Shown here piece by piece: positions 11,617 to 23,248 of a stretch of DNA of 64,000 nt (position 1 is the first letter of the stretch; every line of letters begins with the position of its first letter). The notes beneath the pieces are model-generated. The model did not search any database. It saw only the letters and a list, made by a program, of their open reading frames with translations, and had not been told where the DNA came from. Position numbers and translations under genes: made by a program. This DNA is from Manihot esculenta (Eukaryota > Streptophyta > Magnoliopsida > Malpighiales > Euphorbiaceae), in assembly GCF_001659605.2 (NCBI RefSeq), contig NC_035173.2, positions 14,284,945-14,348,944 on the forward strand. The letters are read 5' to 3'.

Positions 11617-14600
11617 GGAAAGGTAAAGGGTTGAATTTGCTGCTGGTGCTTTGATATAATATTCGCAATTATTACATTGAGAAAGCTGCGTTTAAGAATA
11701 ATTTTGGGGTCTTAGCTCAAAACAAGGGTATAACCATATGGATTCTCCACTGAAAATTGTGTAGATTAATGGATTTTCTAATCAAAGTTGGTCCATCCCA
11801 CTTTCTGCTGCTGAGATAGTGCCATGTGGAATTTTTTTATTTGGTAAATTTATATCTTGAAATGCTGTTAGGGACCAGTAGCTCAGGAAGGACTCATGAA
11901 GCTTCCTAATCTAAAGTTGACAAAGAAAATATGTATTATAAGTTAATCCAGTTGGGAATTTTTATGCTTGTCTATTGATAAAGTCCCTTTTTTTATATAT
12001 GAATTTTGTATTATGTACCCAAAATTGATATTGTTAAGTAAACACAATTGTGCTGATAGATATTAACACATTAATCATATCTTTTTCCCTTGAATAATTT
12101 TAGACAATCATAAAAAAAAAATAGACAAAAATTATGAGACGGAGAGAGTAATATTTGAGTTATGTGTAATTGTCTTATACTATATAAACTTTAATTTGTT
12201 ATTTATAAAATCTTGGTACCTTTAATTAAACATTAACAGTTAATTAATAAAAAGTTAGATACACCGATATATAATCCCCTAAAGATCTGTTGTTTGGTTG
12301 GTGTGTGACCTTTTCCCATGGATGTAGTTTGATTGCAATCTAACCAAGTGTGTAATAAATTAGCTTCCATTTGTGGCTCCAAATTAAAGCAACATTCTTA
12401 ATCAGATCTTCTGCAAAATCAGAGGCAATATAAAAAATTATATCAACTTGGTAGTTGATGGAAGCTTTGGAAAAGGTTTATCCATATCTTTATTTTTTTG
12501 TTATTACAAGATGGCCAGGGCAACTACTGGGTGATGCTTTGCTTTTTCTTTTAGCTTATATTGTTAATAGGAGGAGAGAGAGAGAGAGAGCAAGAAGTAC
12601 CACTACTGGGATCCATATCTTGTTGGGGTTGGATTTCACAAAGTTGACACCTTTTGTGGGTCCATAGAGAGAAATGGATCAACTTTGATCTTCTTGGAGC
12701 AATTTCTTATGATCTTATAGCCTTATTATTGCTTTCATGAAGATGGGATTTGAAGAGTGAGTGTGTTGTGCTATTAGATACCAATTGTATCAATTAATTG
12801 ATAAGCTTTCCAATTTGTGTTAGATTAATTATTTTACATGTTAGAAAGTGATTACCGGATACACATAGTACATCATTTAGAGTAATCATTCGATCAGTTT
12901 AATTTTTAAATAAATTGAAATTTTAATATTTATAAAAATTAAACTGAATAAATTTTAAATAAAAATTAATTTGAATCGCATTGACATGGTTCGGTTAGAT
13001 TCATTTTTTTTTTACACTCTATTTTTAATATTTTAAAATTTAATTAAAATATTTTAATTTTTATTATAATATGATCTTCTTATATTATAAAAAATAACAT
13101 AATATTGCTAATCAGTAAGTTTTATTATATTTTATCAATTTTTTCTGAACAAAATAGAATTGAATCGAAATAACTAAATTTTTTAAAAATAAAAATTAAA
13201 AATAATAAAAAAAATTAAATCAAATTTTCAAATTGATTTGATTCAATTAATTTTTTAGATTTAAACTAATACACCCCTAATATACATACACTCAATTAAT
13301 AAAGAAATACTCAACATTCCAAAATCATGATTATTCTCACAATTAATCATATTCGTCGGGTGCACATACATGAATTACACGTAGGAAATTTCTCAAATTT
13401 AAGAATTTGCAATTTCTGGCATATGTACTTTGCATGTGTAAGTTCAATATATAAATTTTCTCTAACTCACAAAATTAATAGATTGAAATTGAATATTTTT
13501 AACAATTTTTAAAAATCTTACTCTAAAAATTCCGACATTTTCAAAATATAAATTTAAAATTTTTAAATCTCGAAAAACCTTCAATTATCTTTAAAAAATC
13601 TCGTCTTAAATAGATTGTTAGGGTATTTGAAACTCATGAAATCAATGAAAGAAAGTAAGGAAACCAGTTGTTCTCCACTCACCATCATCACTGAAAACCA
13701 CTGCCCATACCACACCTCAGTTATCCACTGCATAAACATTTCTTAATTTTTAATTCGGCTGAGATTGAAGAAGACACGTAATGGAGGACTAGAAATCTCT
13801 AGGCATTCATTCGTCCAGCTTCAGCAATCCTCTCAACTTTTTGCTGTTGCCATAGATCTCACCAACACCCCATCTACATAAAACTGACCCTTGCATCAAC
13901 ATTGAGATGGGTATAAGTGTAAATATTAGCTCCGATTCTAAAATTGTTTCTTTCAAACTGTTTAAATTAAATTTCAGCTGTGAATTATACTCGCTTTAAC
14001 ATGATATCAAAATCTCTCGTCCAATATTGAATCTTTTATAAATATATATCGCACCTTTAAAATTTTAAAATTTTAAACGTAAAAGATATATTAAATCTCA
14101 TATCGATTATAGAAATGAATAATCAGTTCTGTTATATGGGTTATAGACACTTGCTAGTAGAATAAATAGATTAAATTCGCTAAAAGTATAATCTATAATT
14201 CTTTTTTTATTTAATTATCTTACTGACTTAAATGTTAGAATAATTAAATATTAAAAATTAAAATCGGAGTACTCTTTTAGCTTATAACTATAAATTAGAC
14301 TAAATATAAAGAAAAAAAATTAATTTACTTTGATAAAATAAAAATTAGAGAGTTAATTGTTATTAAAATTTAAAAAATAAAATTAATTGTAAGTTTCAAT
14401 ATATATAAATAAATTATTTAAAAAAAAAAAGAGGCCAGAAATTGCAGAAACCGCCCCCATTAAATTTATTAGACAAGTGAGATAAAGATATTGATAAGAA
14501 ATAATGGGCAAAGACGCGGCTTGAAAAGATGCTCGTCACTAGAAAGTTCGAAGTTTTGAGGATAAAAGCCCTTTTGATATATTATTATTATTATTTTATT

Positions 14601-16044
14601 TAGAGGTAGAGTGCGTGGTGTCAAGGTTTAGAACATTGAAGACTAAATTATAAGTTTTCAAAGACTATATGAAGAATTCATAATAATAACTACCAAGTAA
14701 TACTGTCAAAATGGGATGTTCGGTTAAGTCTATTTGTGCGAATTCAATTCTAAAATGACCAAGTTAAAAAGTTTATTTTAAAATTAAAAATTTAATATTT
14801 AAACTCACACTTATATAAATTTTATATTATACTAACTATAATCAATAAATAAAGAAAGAAGCTTTAATCAACAAATAAATTTTAATTTTATATTCGTTTT
14901 TTCCTCCGTCAATCTAGTGAGAAACTATACTTACTTAATATGCATCACATATTGATAAAAATTAATATAAAAAAGTAATAAAAATCATAATTTTAATAAT
15001 TTTCACAATTTAAAACAGTAAAATAGAAAAAAAATTAACTTAACATGTAAATAAACTAAAATATAAATAAAAACTATTAAAATCGTCTAAATAATAAAAT
15101 AAATTTATTACAAATAATATAAAATAAGAAAAAATAGATTAATATTATGTTCCTCAACGAGGAAATTGATTCATTTTCTTTATCTATCCTTTTGTTGTCA
15201 TTCACATATTGACTTTCGTTTATAAAAAAAATAAGATTGATGAATAAAATTAATATATAAAATGATATTATTTCAGTATTTTTAAAATAGACACAGTTAG
15301 TTCATGGATCTATACAGTTCAATCCGCGCGGACTTACTCTTAAAATAGGTAGGATGAAAAAACATGTTTTGAGAATGGATCTCAAACCTCTTATTTATAT
15401 AAAAAAAAAAAAGCAATTTTGAATTGTTCACAGACTCAAACCTGTTTTGATGGTGACCGCCAATAGACAACCGTAATAGCCAGCAAGTAGACACTTTTAT
15501 TTATAAACATTGTAGAAATCAATAATTAATTGTATCTATTATATTTCATGAATAGAGAAGTAGCTTTTTTATGATTATTTATATTTAGTTGTGCCTCAAT
15601 TTCATGGCTATTGTGAGGTATAAATATATGCTATTGATGAATTTTTTTTTATTAGTATGGATAACTTTGTGCTAATAAAATTATCTATTTTCACATATTT
15701 TCGAATAACCGATATGGTTTACTTTACTTGAAGATAAATAAATGAGTGCTTGAAATCTGGTCCTTGAGACTTAGAGCCTTAAGGACAATTTGATTCAAAT
15801 TTGAAGCTTGTGAAAACAATGTCCAATAACTACATTCTCCTTCAAAGGAAACTTGATTTTAGCTCCTTCTGTTTTATATATATAAGCAAACGATATTTGT
15901 TGAATGAGATATCAAACAATTATGTTTCCTTATAGTAGAGCGCTCCAACTCACATAATAATAAATTTTATAATGTAATAGAATATAATAATGAATTTTAT
16001 AAATATTACATTAAAATATTAAACCATTTCATATAGATCATGTA
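11617..16044. other. AT-rich intergenic stretch
   Basis: No gene is recognised. A GA microsatellite lies at 12575-12590. Several A/T-rich blocks with short local repeats (for example 12880-13270, 14020-14420 and 14940-15120) look like old transposon debris. No element ends could be defined. Confidence 0.5.
12575..12590. repeat. GA microsatellite
   Basis: This is a short (AG)n run within a purine-rich stretch. Confidence 0.8.
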
Positions 16045-16372
16045 CAAAAAGGGATTACCATTTCTATTAGGGCCAAGCACAATACTAAACCATGAAATAT
16101 TCCTCTACATTACATTACATCATACCATTTTACATTACATGTCCACTACTAATCTATTACACTTAACATAACCTTCAATCTTGACGACTTTCCGATCTAT
16201 CCTGAACCTGCAAACCTGGGGGGTTAGGGGAAAGGGGTGAGCTATTAAAGCCCAGTGAGCAGAACAGTAAAAACAGTTTGATAATCACATGCTTTCATGA
16301 AATGCATCACAGCACAAACAATTCACATCACGGATGGACTTGTCAACAGTAACCCTCTACGTAATCCAATTG

Positions 16373-16568
16373 TGCCAGGGGTATAGTGCAGGTCACACCT
16401 GGTCTTTCTCTTATATATAACATATCATAATATATTCAATCGTGCCGGAGGCGTAGTGCAGGCCACACCCGGACTTTCTCTTACATAGTGCCAGGGGCGT
16501 AGTGCAGGCAACACCCGGACTTTCTCTTACATAGTGCCAGGGGCGTAGTGTAGGCCACACCTGGACTT
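16373..16568. repeat. Tandem subrepeats in LTR copy A
   Basis: Four copies of a degenerate unit of the form 'gtgcc(a/g)g(g/a)ggcgtagtgcaggccacaccYggactttctctta' follow each other with variable spacers. Three related units are found in each complete LTR (about 23889-24030 and 30600-30750). Confidence 0.8.
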
Positions 16569-17707
16569 CCACATCATAACATAGCATATCATATCGAGTG
16601 CTAGTGGATCATCCAAAATCCATCCACATCAACAATCATATTATGCAATGCATCATATTCGTGAATTCTAATGCAAAACAACCTAATACATATCATAGCA
16701 TTCGTGATGCATGGATCATGCTAAAAAGATTTCATTGGTTTGAAAATAAAAGAAGTTATGTTCTACTCACCTCTGGCTAACGCTGGACTGACTCTGAAAC
16801 AGCTAACACTGCTGGCCTCCTCGGTTCCTCGGGTCTGATCCTACACAGGTGGACTCAAATGAGGGACCAAACAAACTCTAACATGACTCTAAACATCTCC
16901 CCAAAAACCCCTTAAAACACCATAAACATGCATGGAAAAACAGGCAAAGGAAGGCTGGGCAGGAGACTTTCAGCGACAGGTTCGGCTGCCAAAGGTCCCT
17001 CCAGAGCCGAAAGTCAAGCACTTTCGGGGGCAGAGTTGGGCGGCCGAAAGTCCTTCCAGAGCCGAAAGTCACAACCTTCAGAGGCAGGTTCGGCAGCCGA
17101 AACTCTCCTCCAGAGCCGAAAGTTCAACTTTTGGGGGCGAGTTTAGGCGGCCAAAACTGCCTCCACAGGCAGGTTCGGCGGCCAAACTTGGGTTTTCCTA
17201 AAGGGCAGAACCCAATTTCGCCTCACACATCCAGCCATCCCAAACTTCCCAACATGCATCCAACTATTCTAAAACATGCATAAACACATATTCAAGCATA
17301 TAGGAGCATAAAACTAGCCTAAACCCCAACAAACATCACATTAAGCATACATTTATCAGCATACTCACATAAACCCTAACATTTTACATCTACTCTAAAT
17401 ATGCATCAAAACACCCTTAAAACCCCTCAAAACTTACTTAAAACATAAAAGAAGGTGAGGATCTACGCTTATCTCTTAAAGATCGAGAGGAGAGGTGATC
17501 CAAACTTGGAGATTGGGAAAAAATGAGCTCCGGGGGTCTCCAAGTTTCAAAACTTGATTTTGGCTTAAAAATCTTCAAAAACAAGATAAAAACTCATAAA
17601 AACTTGAAGAGATTGAAGGAAAACATAAAATCAACCAAAGGGGGGGCGAAATCTCACCTATACCCGAAAATAGAGAGAAAACTCGCCCATTTTTTGGACA
17701 AGGGGCC

Positions 17708-17714
17708 CTTTATA
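17708..17714 (-). promoter_or_regulatory. Conserved LTR TATA box, copy A
   Basis: TATAAAG on the minus strand within 'ccctttataggtggc'. The same box is kept in all four LTR copies of this family in the window. Confidence 0.5.
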
Positions 17715-17977
17715 GGTGGCTGGCTAGACCACCTTCGGGGGCCAAAGATCCGCAAGTGCCCAATGTTCGGCGACCGAACCTGGCATTTTCCCCCCTTGGT
17801 CTTTTCTTTCAAAACTCAATTTCTTTCTTCATTAAAACCATAAAAACATATAAAACATTTTAGAAAACCTTTATTTTACCCTTCTAGAAAGCTCCGACAT
17901 CTGAGAAATTCCGGATTCCAAAGGAGATTCCGCCGGAAGGTAGGAATTCCGATGCCGGGGTCTAGCCGGGTATTACA

Positions 17978-19030
17978 ATCTCACTGCAAGCCTCTACGGT
18001 CTCCCAAGTCCGATCCTACACAGACGGATTTAAATGAGGGACCAAATATAATTTTTACAATACTTATAATAACCCCCAAGAAACTCCCAAGAAACCCCTA
18101 AGAACACACAAGAACATACGTAGGAAAAAAGGCTGGGCAGGGGACTTTCAGCGGCAGATTCGGTGGCCGAAGGCCCCTTACAGATCCGAAGGTCAAAACC
18201 TTTGGGGATAGGTTTGGCGGCCAAATGGCTGCCTCTACAAGCAGGTTTGACAACCGAACCTGGATTCTCCAGCAAGGCAAAACCCCGATTCTGCTCTAAA
18301 CATGTAGCCACCAAAACGCTTGCAAACACACATGCTATAGCCTAAAGACTACCATACACATTTAACACGCATAAGGGACCTCCAAAAACTATTCTAATAT
18401 CAACATGCATCAACAAAATCCCAAGAGACAATGATCCATCATCAAAACTAGCTTAAACCTTTCAGGTTAAAAATAACTAACTTGCATGCATCAACAATCC
18501 CCTTAAACACCTATAAAGCTTACTGAAACTTTTAAAAAACAGAAGAAAAGCAAGGATCAAACTTATCTCTTGAAGAACACGAAGGTAACAGCAAGCAAGG
18601 GGAGGATTTAGGAGATGGAGAGATGGGCTTCGAGGGTTCCAAGAGCTATGATTTTGAAACACAACTCAATCTTCAAAACAACAGTAGAAACTCATGAATT
18701 CTTTGGAGGATTTGAAGAAATTTCAGCAAAAATGTCAAGGATGGTGCATAGACTCACCTCTGCCTGAAAATGGAGAAAGAATTCTCACATCTTCGAGCTG
18801 AAGGCCTTTTATAGGTGGCTGGAGAAACCATCTTCGGCGGCCGAACCTTAAGATTCCTCTAAAACTCTCTTTCTTTTTTTTTTTTAAATACGATTCCAAA
18901 AACTTTAAATTCATTTTATGAAAATCCTATTTTACCCTTCTAAAGATTCTAGCTTTGAGATTCCAGATTCTGACGGAGATTCCGTCGAAAAGTTAAAAAT
19001 TTCAAAGTCGTAGTTTAGCCGAGTATTACA
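17978..19030 (-). mobile_element. Truncated LTR of the chromovirus family (copy B)
   Basis: It starts at a point homologous to about 16810 of copy A ('gtccgatcctacacag' region), immediately after the terminal base of copy A, and runs to its own terminal 'gagtattaca' at 19030. It keeps the 'ccttttataggtggctgg' TATA region near 18807. The TTCGGC motifs are more decayed than in the complete LTRs, so this copy looks older. The head-to-tail joint with copy A suggests a partial duplication or successive insertions. Confidence 0.75.
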
Positions 19031-19554
19031 ATAGCTTTTTCATTCGATTTCCAAAAAATACTTATAACTTTAACTATTTCTTAAGCATTATCAAGTACAC
19101 TTATCTAGGATATAAACTTTTACAAAGAGTATTTAAGGAAGAAAATCGTATTTTTAAAAATTTGATCATCCATTGGATTTGAACTAATGTTTATAATAGA
19201 TACAAGGATTGTGATTTTAGACATTTGCAAGTTTATACTTGAAGAATTATGATGTAAACAACATCATTGGCGTCGTCTGTGGAAAAAGATACAAAAATCT
19301 ATGTATCTCCCTCATACATTTTATTATTTATTATTATCAAACAACTAGAACTTGGAGATTTTGTGATGGAAAATTTTTGTTGCTGAAAGGCTTTTTCTAT
19401 CGCTGAAATCTTCTGCGATAGATTTGCAACATAAAGTTTCCATCGTTGAAAGATTTTCTCCAATGCAAAAGCTTATGCGATTGATTTGCGATGGATTTAC
19501 TACCGTTTTTTATACTCTCTTCGCTGAATCCTTGCAACTGAAATTTGCCCCTAT
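19031..19554. other. Flank of the copia element
   Basis: No gene is seen. From 19360 there are several motifs 'cgctgaaa', 'gcgatagatttgcaac', 'gcgattgatttgcgatgg', perhaps part of an older DNA transposon into which the copia element landed. Confidence 0.4.
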
Positions 19555-20022
19555 TGTTGGATATTTAAAAATTTATTTAAAAAGAACCATAAATATTTAA
19601 TTAATTCAAAATATTTTGAAATAGGTTACAGATTTTAAGTTGGTTAAAAAAGATTTTTTTTCACTTTAAATTATCTTAATCTTTATCCTAACTGAACCAT
19701 ATTTTTAGCTGATATTTTGGATTTGAATAACGTTAACTTTAGCACTATAAATAGCAGTGCATTTACGTTATTCATGATCACACAAAAAACAAATATATAC
19801 TTCTCTTTCTCTCTACTGTTTCTTCTCTATTTCTAGGTAATTAATAATTGTTGCTGTTCTTGCTCCTGGGTTACTTGTAATTCAGAAGGCTTGTTGAATC
19901 CTGGGGGATATGCAACCGTCAGCGAATTATCCTTAAGGACAGTGATTATTATCACGCCTCAAGCAAATATTCTACTCATCTTTCATTTAATTTCTATATC
20001 TTTTTTCTACTACTTTTCAACA
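19555..20022 (+). repeat. 5' LTR of the copia element
   Basis: 468 bp bounded by TGTTG and CAACA. It shares with the 3' LTR the segments 'aagaaccataaatatttaattaa', 'gcactataaatagcagtgca' (TATAAATA promoter box near 19745) and 'gattattatcacgcctcaagc'. A few differences per 100 bp are seen by eye. Confidence 0.88.
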
Positions 20023-20035
20023 ATCTTAAGAATAA

Positions 20036-20910
20036 TGGCTGAAATTACTTCTCCTAACAATACTTCCATTACTGGACTTGTTGATCCTTCTGCCACTGGT
20101 ATTCCAAGTGGTGTTTCTGCTGCTATGATGCAACCTACCATGACAATGTCCATACCATGACAATGTCCAAGCCATTCCCAGATGTCTCCAAAATTGAACA
20201 GTTCAATAGTGACAATTTAAACGTTAGCAGGAATGTGTATTTTCAGTTCTTGATATGCATGGAGTTGCTTTTGGTCTCACCGATGCGAAACCTGCAGAAA
20301 CTTTCAACAAACAATGGGAATTATAGGTTCGTGCTAATAAGGTATATAGGTACACTATTATCTTTGATGTTTATTGCTCTTATAAAGAAGCAAAACAAAT
20401 ATGGGAGTCCATAATTGCCAAATATACTGCTGAGGATATCGGCAAACGGAAATTTATTATTGGAAAATTTTACAAATGGGAGATGGTGAATGATAAAGAT
20501 ATAAAGGCACAAATCAATGAATACCACAAATTGATTGAGGACCTGAAATCAGAAAATATACCACTTCAAGAGGAGCTTGTTGCTGGTTTGCTAATTGAAA
20601 AATTACCGACTTCATGGAGCGACTACAGGCAGCAACTCAAGCATAAACATAAGCAGTTGTCCCTTTCTGAGCTTATCACTCATATCATCATAGAAGATAC
20701 AAACAAGAAAGAGATCAAGAAAACTAAAGGAAAAAAGATCGCTGCCAACGCCAACTTAATCCAAGACAAGCCACACTACCGAAACAAAAGGTATGAAAAG
20801 AAATATGATTATAAACCAAAAATTAATAATTCTACTTTTAATAAAAAAAAAAAGATAGTTGTTTTGTGTGTGGCAAGTTAGGCCATCATGCACCTCAATG
20901 CAAGAAAAGA
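20036..20910 (+). pseudogene. Copia gag relic with zinc knuckle
   Basis: The ATG at 20036 opens a short frame that stops at 20160. A 17-bp tandem duplication at 20138-20171 (ccatgacaatgtccata / ccatgacaatgtccaag) shifts the frame, and the same gag continues in another frame with FPDVSKIEQFNSDNL. A third frame from about 20380 carries AKQIWESIIAKYTAEDIGKR and, at 20483-20881, ELVAGLLIEKLPTSWSDYR, the UBN2-type gag core of Ty1/copia. The nucleocapsid zinc knuckle CFVCGKLGHHAPQC follows after another shift near 20855. The parts are recognisable but not translatable as one protein. Confidence 0.8.
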
Positions 20911-20959
20911 ATGGGGAGAAATGACAATTCTGCTAAACCAAAGGCAAATTTGGTGGAAG

Positions 20960-22300
20960 CAGATGACATAATTACTACGGTCATTTTTCTCAAGCCAATC
21001 TTATGGCTAATGTGAATGAATGGGTCATAGACTCAGGTGCTACGAAGCACATTTGTGCAAATAAAAGTGCTTTTTCATCCTACACTTAAGCTAGTGTAGG
21101 AGAAGATTTTGTGTTTCTTGGTGACTCAAGGACTACACAAGTTCTTGGAAAAGGCAAAGTGCTTCTTTGTCTCACATCTGGCAAATTTTTGAAACTGAAT
21201 GAGGTGCTACATGTCCCTGAAATTTGAACTAATCTGATTTATGTTGCTCTGCTGGGTAACAATGGAGTGAAAGTTGCATTTAAATCTGACCAAATAGTTA
21301 TAACTAAAAATAATATGTTTGTAGATAAGAGATATTATAATAATAGACTGTTTGTATTGAATGTTTTCAAGATTGTTAATGATGAAAATATTGGTTTTTC
21401 TACTTACTTGATTGAATGAGGTGCTACATGTCCCTGAAATTTGAACTAATCTGATTTCTGTTGCTCTGCTGGGTAACAATGGAGTGAAAGTTGCATTTAA
21501 ATCTGACCAAGTAGTTATAACTAAAAATAATGTGTTTGTAGATAAGAGATATTATAATAATAGACTGTTTGTATTGAATGTTTTCAAGATTGTTAATGAT
21601 GAAAATATTGGTTTTTCTACTTACTTGATTGATTCTTTTAAATTATGGCATGATAGAATGGGTCATGTAAATTTACCTTATATTAAGAAGATGCATGCAA
21701 TTTGACTTATATCTAATATTAATTATTCATACTTAGATAAATGTGAAGTATGTGCTGAATCAAAACAAACAAAAAAAACTTGTCTTCTGCTTTTAGAAAA
21801 ACTGAATTATTAAATTTAATTCATACTAACTTAGGAGATTTAAAACAAATTATGACTAAAGGTGGAAAAAGATATTATGTAACTTTTATTGATGATTTTT
21901 CTAGATATACTAAAGTATATTTATTAAGAAATAAAGATGAAGCCTTTGACATGTTTCTTGCATATAAAAATGAAGTAGAAAATCAATTAAATAGAAAAAT
22001 TAAAAGAATTAGATCAGATAGAGGAGGTGAATATGTCTTACTTAATGATTATTGTGAAAAATATAGCATAATTCACGAAATTACCCCACCATATTCATCT
22101 GAATCAAATTGGGTAGCAAAAAAAAAAATAGAACTTTAAGGGAAATGATGAATTATTTACTTGTTAGTTCTAATGCACCAGATAATCTATGGGGTGAAGC
22201 CATTTTATCTGCATGTAACTTACAAAATAGAATTCCTTATAAAAAAAACTGGTATTACACCTTAAAAATTATGGAAGGGTTATCCTCCTAATTTAACATA
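20960..22300 (+). pseudogene. Copia protease and integrase relic
   Basis: Protease is marked by WVIDSGATKHICA near 21025 (active-site DSG). Integrase begins with the HHCC zinc region, HDRMGHVNLPYIKKMHAI, then CEVCAESKQTKK, followed by the catalytic core with FIDDFSRYTKVYLL (first core Asp) and IRSDRGGEY (second Asp) at 21780-22139. The usual catalytic Glu of the following VAERKNRTL segment reads as Lys within an expanded A run near 22117-22130, where the frame also shifts. Stops and a 217-bp tandem duplication (21197-21630) break the region further. Confidence 0.85.
21197..21630 (+). repeat. 217-bp tandem duplication inside copia pol
   Basis: Bases 21197-21413 are repeated directly as 21414-21630 with only about three differences, so the duplication is recent. 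It covers the protease-integrase linker from the 'gaatgaggtgctacatg' segment to 'cttacttgatt'. As 217 is not a multiple of three, it shifts the frame. Confidence 0.92.
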
Positions 22301-23248
22301 TTTAAAAGTGTGGGAGTGTTTAGTCAAAGTTATGCTTCGTAAACCAAAGAAAAGAAAATTGGTATAAAAACTTCTGATTGTTTATTTATTGGTTATGCTA
22401 ATTGTAGTGCTGCATATAGATTTCTTGTGCTCAAAAGTGATATTTTGGATTGTAACACTATTATTGAAACTAAAAATGTTGAGTTTTTTGAAAATATTTT
22501 TCTTCTAAGAAATAAAGTTGTTTCTAATGCATCTGTTAGTGAAAATATAAATGAAAGTGAAGTTGATTTTTTAACTTTTTCAGACGCAGTTTCTTCTTCT
22601 AATGCATTATTTTGGAAAGAAGCTATTAAAGTTGAAATTGATTCTATTTTACAAAATAATACTTGGAACTTGTTGATCTACCACATGGAGCAAAACTAAT
22701 TGGTTGCAAATGGATTTTCAAAAAGAAATTAAATCTTGATGGTTCAATTAATAAATACAAAGTTAGACTTGTTGTAAAAAGTTTTACTCAAAAACAAAAC
22801 ATTGATTATTTTGATACTTATGCTCCTGTTACTAGAATTTAATTGTTCGGCTTCTATTTACAAATTTTATATCCATCAGATGGATGTAAAAACTGCATTT
22901 TTAAGTAGTAATTTGAAAAAAGAGATTTACATGGTATAACCAGAAGGTTGTGTTGTTTTAGGTCAAGAAAATAAAGTTTGCAAATTGCTTAAGTCTTTAT
23001 ATGGTTTAAAACAAGCACCAAAATAATGGCATGAAAATTTGACCAAGTTTTGTTAAGTAATAGTTTTTCTTCTATTGAGGTTGATAAATGTGTTTATACA
23101 AAACTTATTGGAAATAATTGTGTAATTATATGCTTATATGTGGATGATATGCTCATTTTTTGTTCATGTCTTGATATAGTTCAAGAAACAAAACAATTTT
23201 TATCTTCTAAATTTAAAATGAAAGACATGGGAGAAGCTAAAGTAATTT
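22301..23248 (+). pseudogene. Copia reverse transcriptase, 5' part
   Basis: Broken frames give the integrase C-terminal region and then the RVT_2 domain: ALFWKEAIKVEIDSIL, GCKWIFKKKLN, the region of MDVKTAFL, LYGLKQAPK and the intact catalytic box LYVDDMLIF near 23130-23160. It stops at KMKDMGEAKVI, where the nested chromovirus enters. It resumes after 32290, the joint being the TSD AATTT. Confidence 0.87.
23244..23248. repeat. Left target-site duplication AATTT of the chromovirus
   Basis: AATTT directly before the TGTAATAG end. The same five bases follow the other LTR at 32291-32295. Confidence 0.9.

Larger units (their letters stand above)
16045..17977 (-). mobile_element. Truncated LTR of the chromovirus family (copy A)
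   Basis: This stretch is collinear with the chromovirus LTRs at 23249-25588 and 29962-32290. It shares the 'gggccaaacacaatac' start region, 'gggtgagctat' and 'aaagcccagtgagcagaac', the 'ccaggggcg' subrepeats, 'tcctcggttcctcgggt', the TTCGGC-rich tracts, the 'ctttataggtggc' TATA region and the terminal 'gggtattaca'. About the first 300 bp of the LTR are missing. The outer end at 17977 is intact. By analogy it is in the same (minus) orientation. No internal element sequence adjoins it, so it is a solo or truncated LTR. Confidence 0.8.

Noticed and set aside
15297..15494. 65-codon minus-strand frame
   Set aside because: No motif, AT-rich surroundings and a poly-Lys/Phe stretch from an A run; probably chance.
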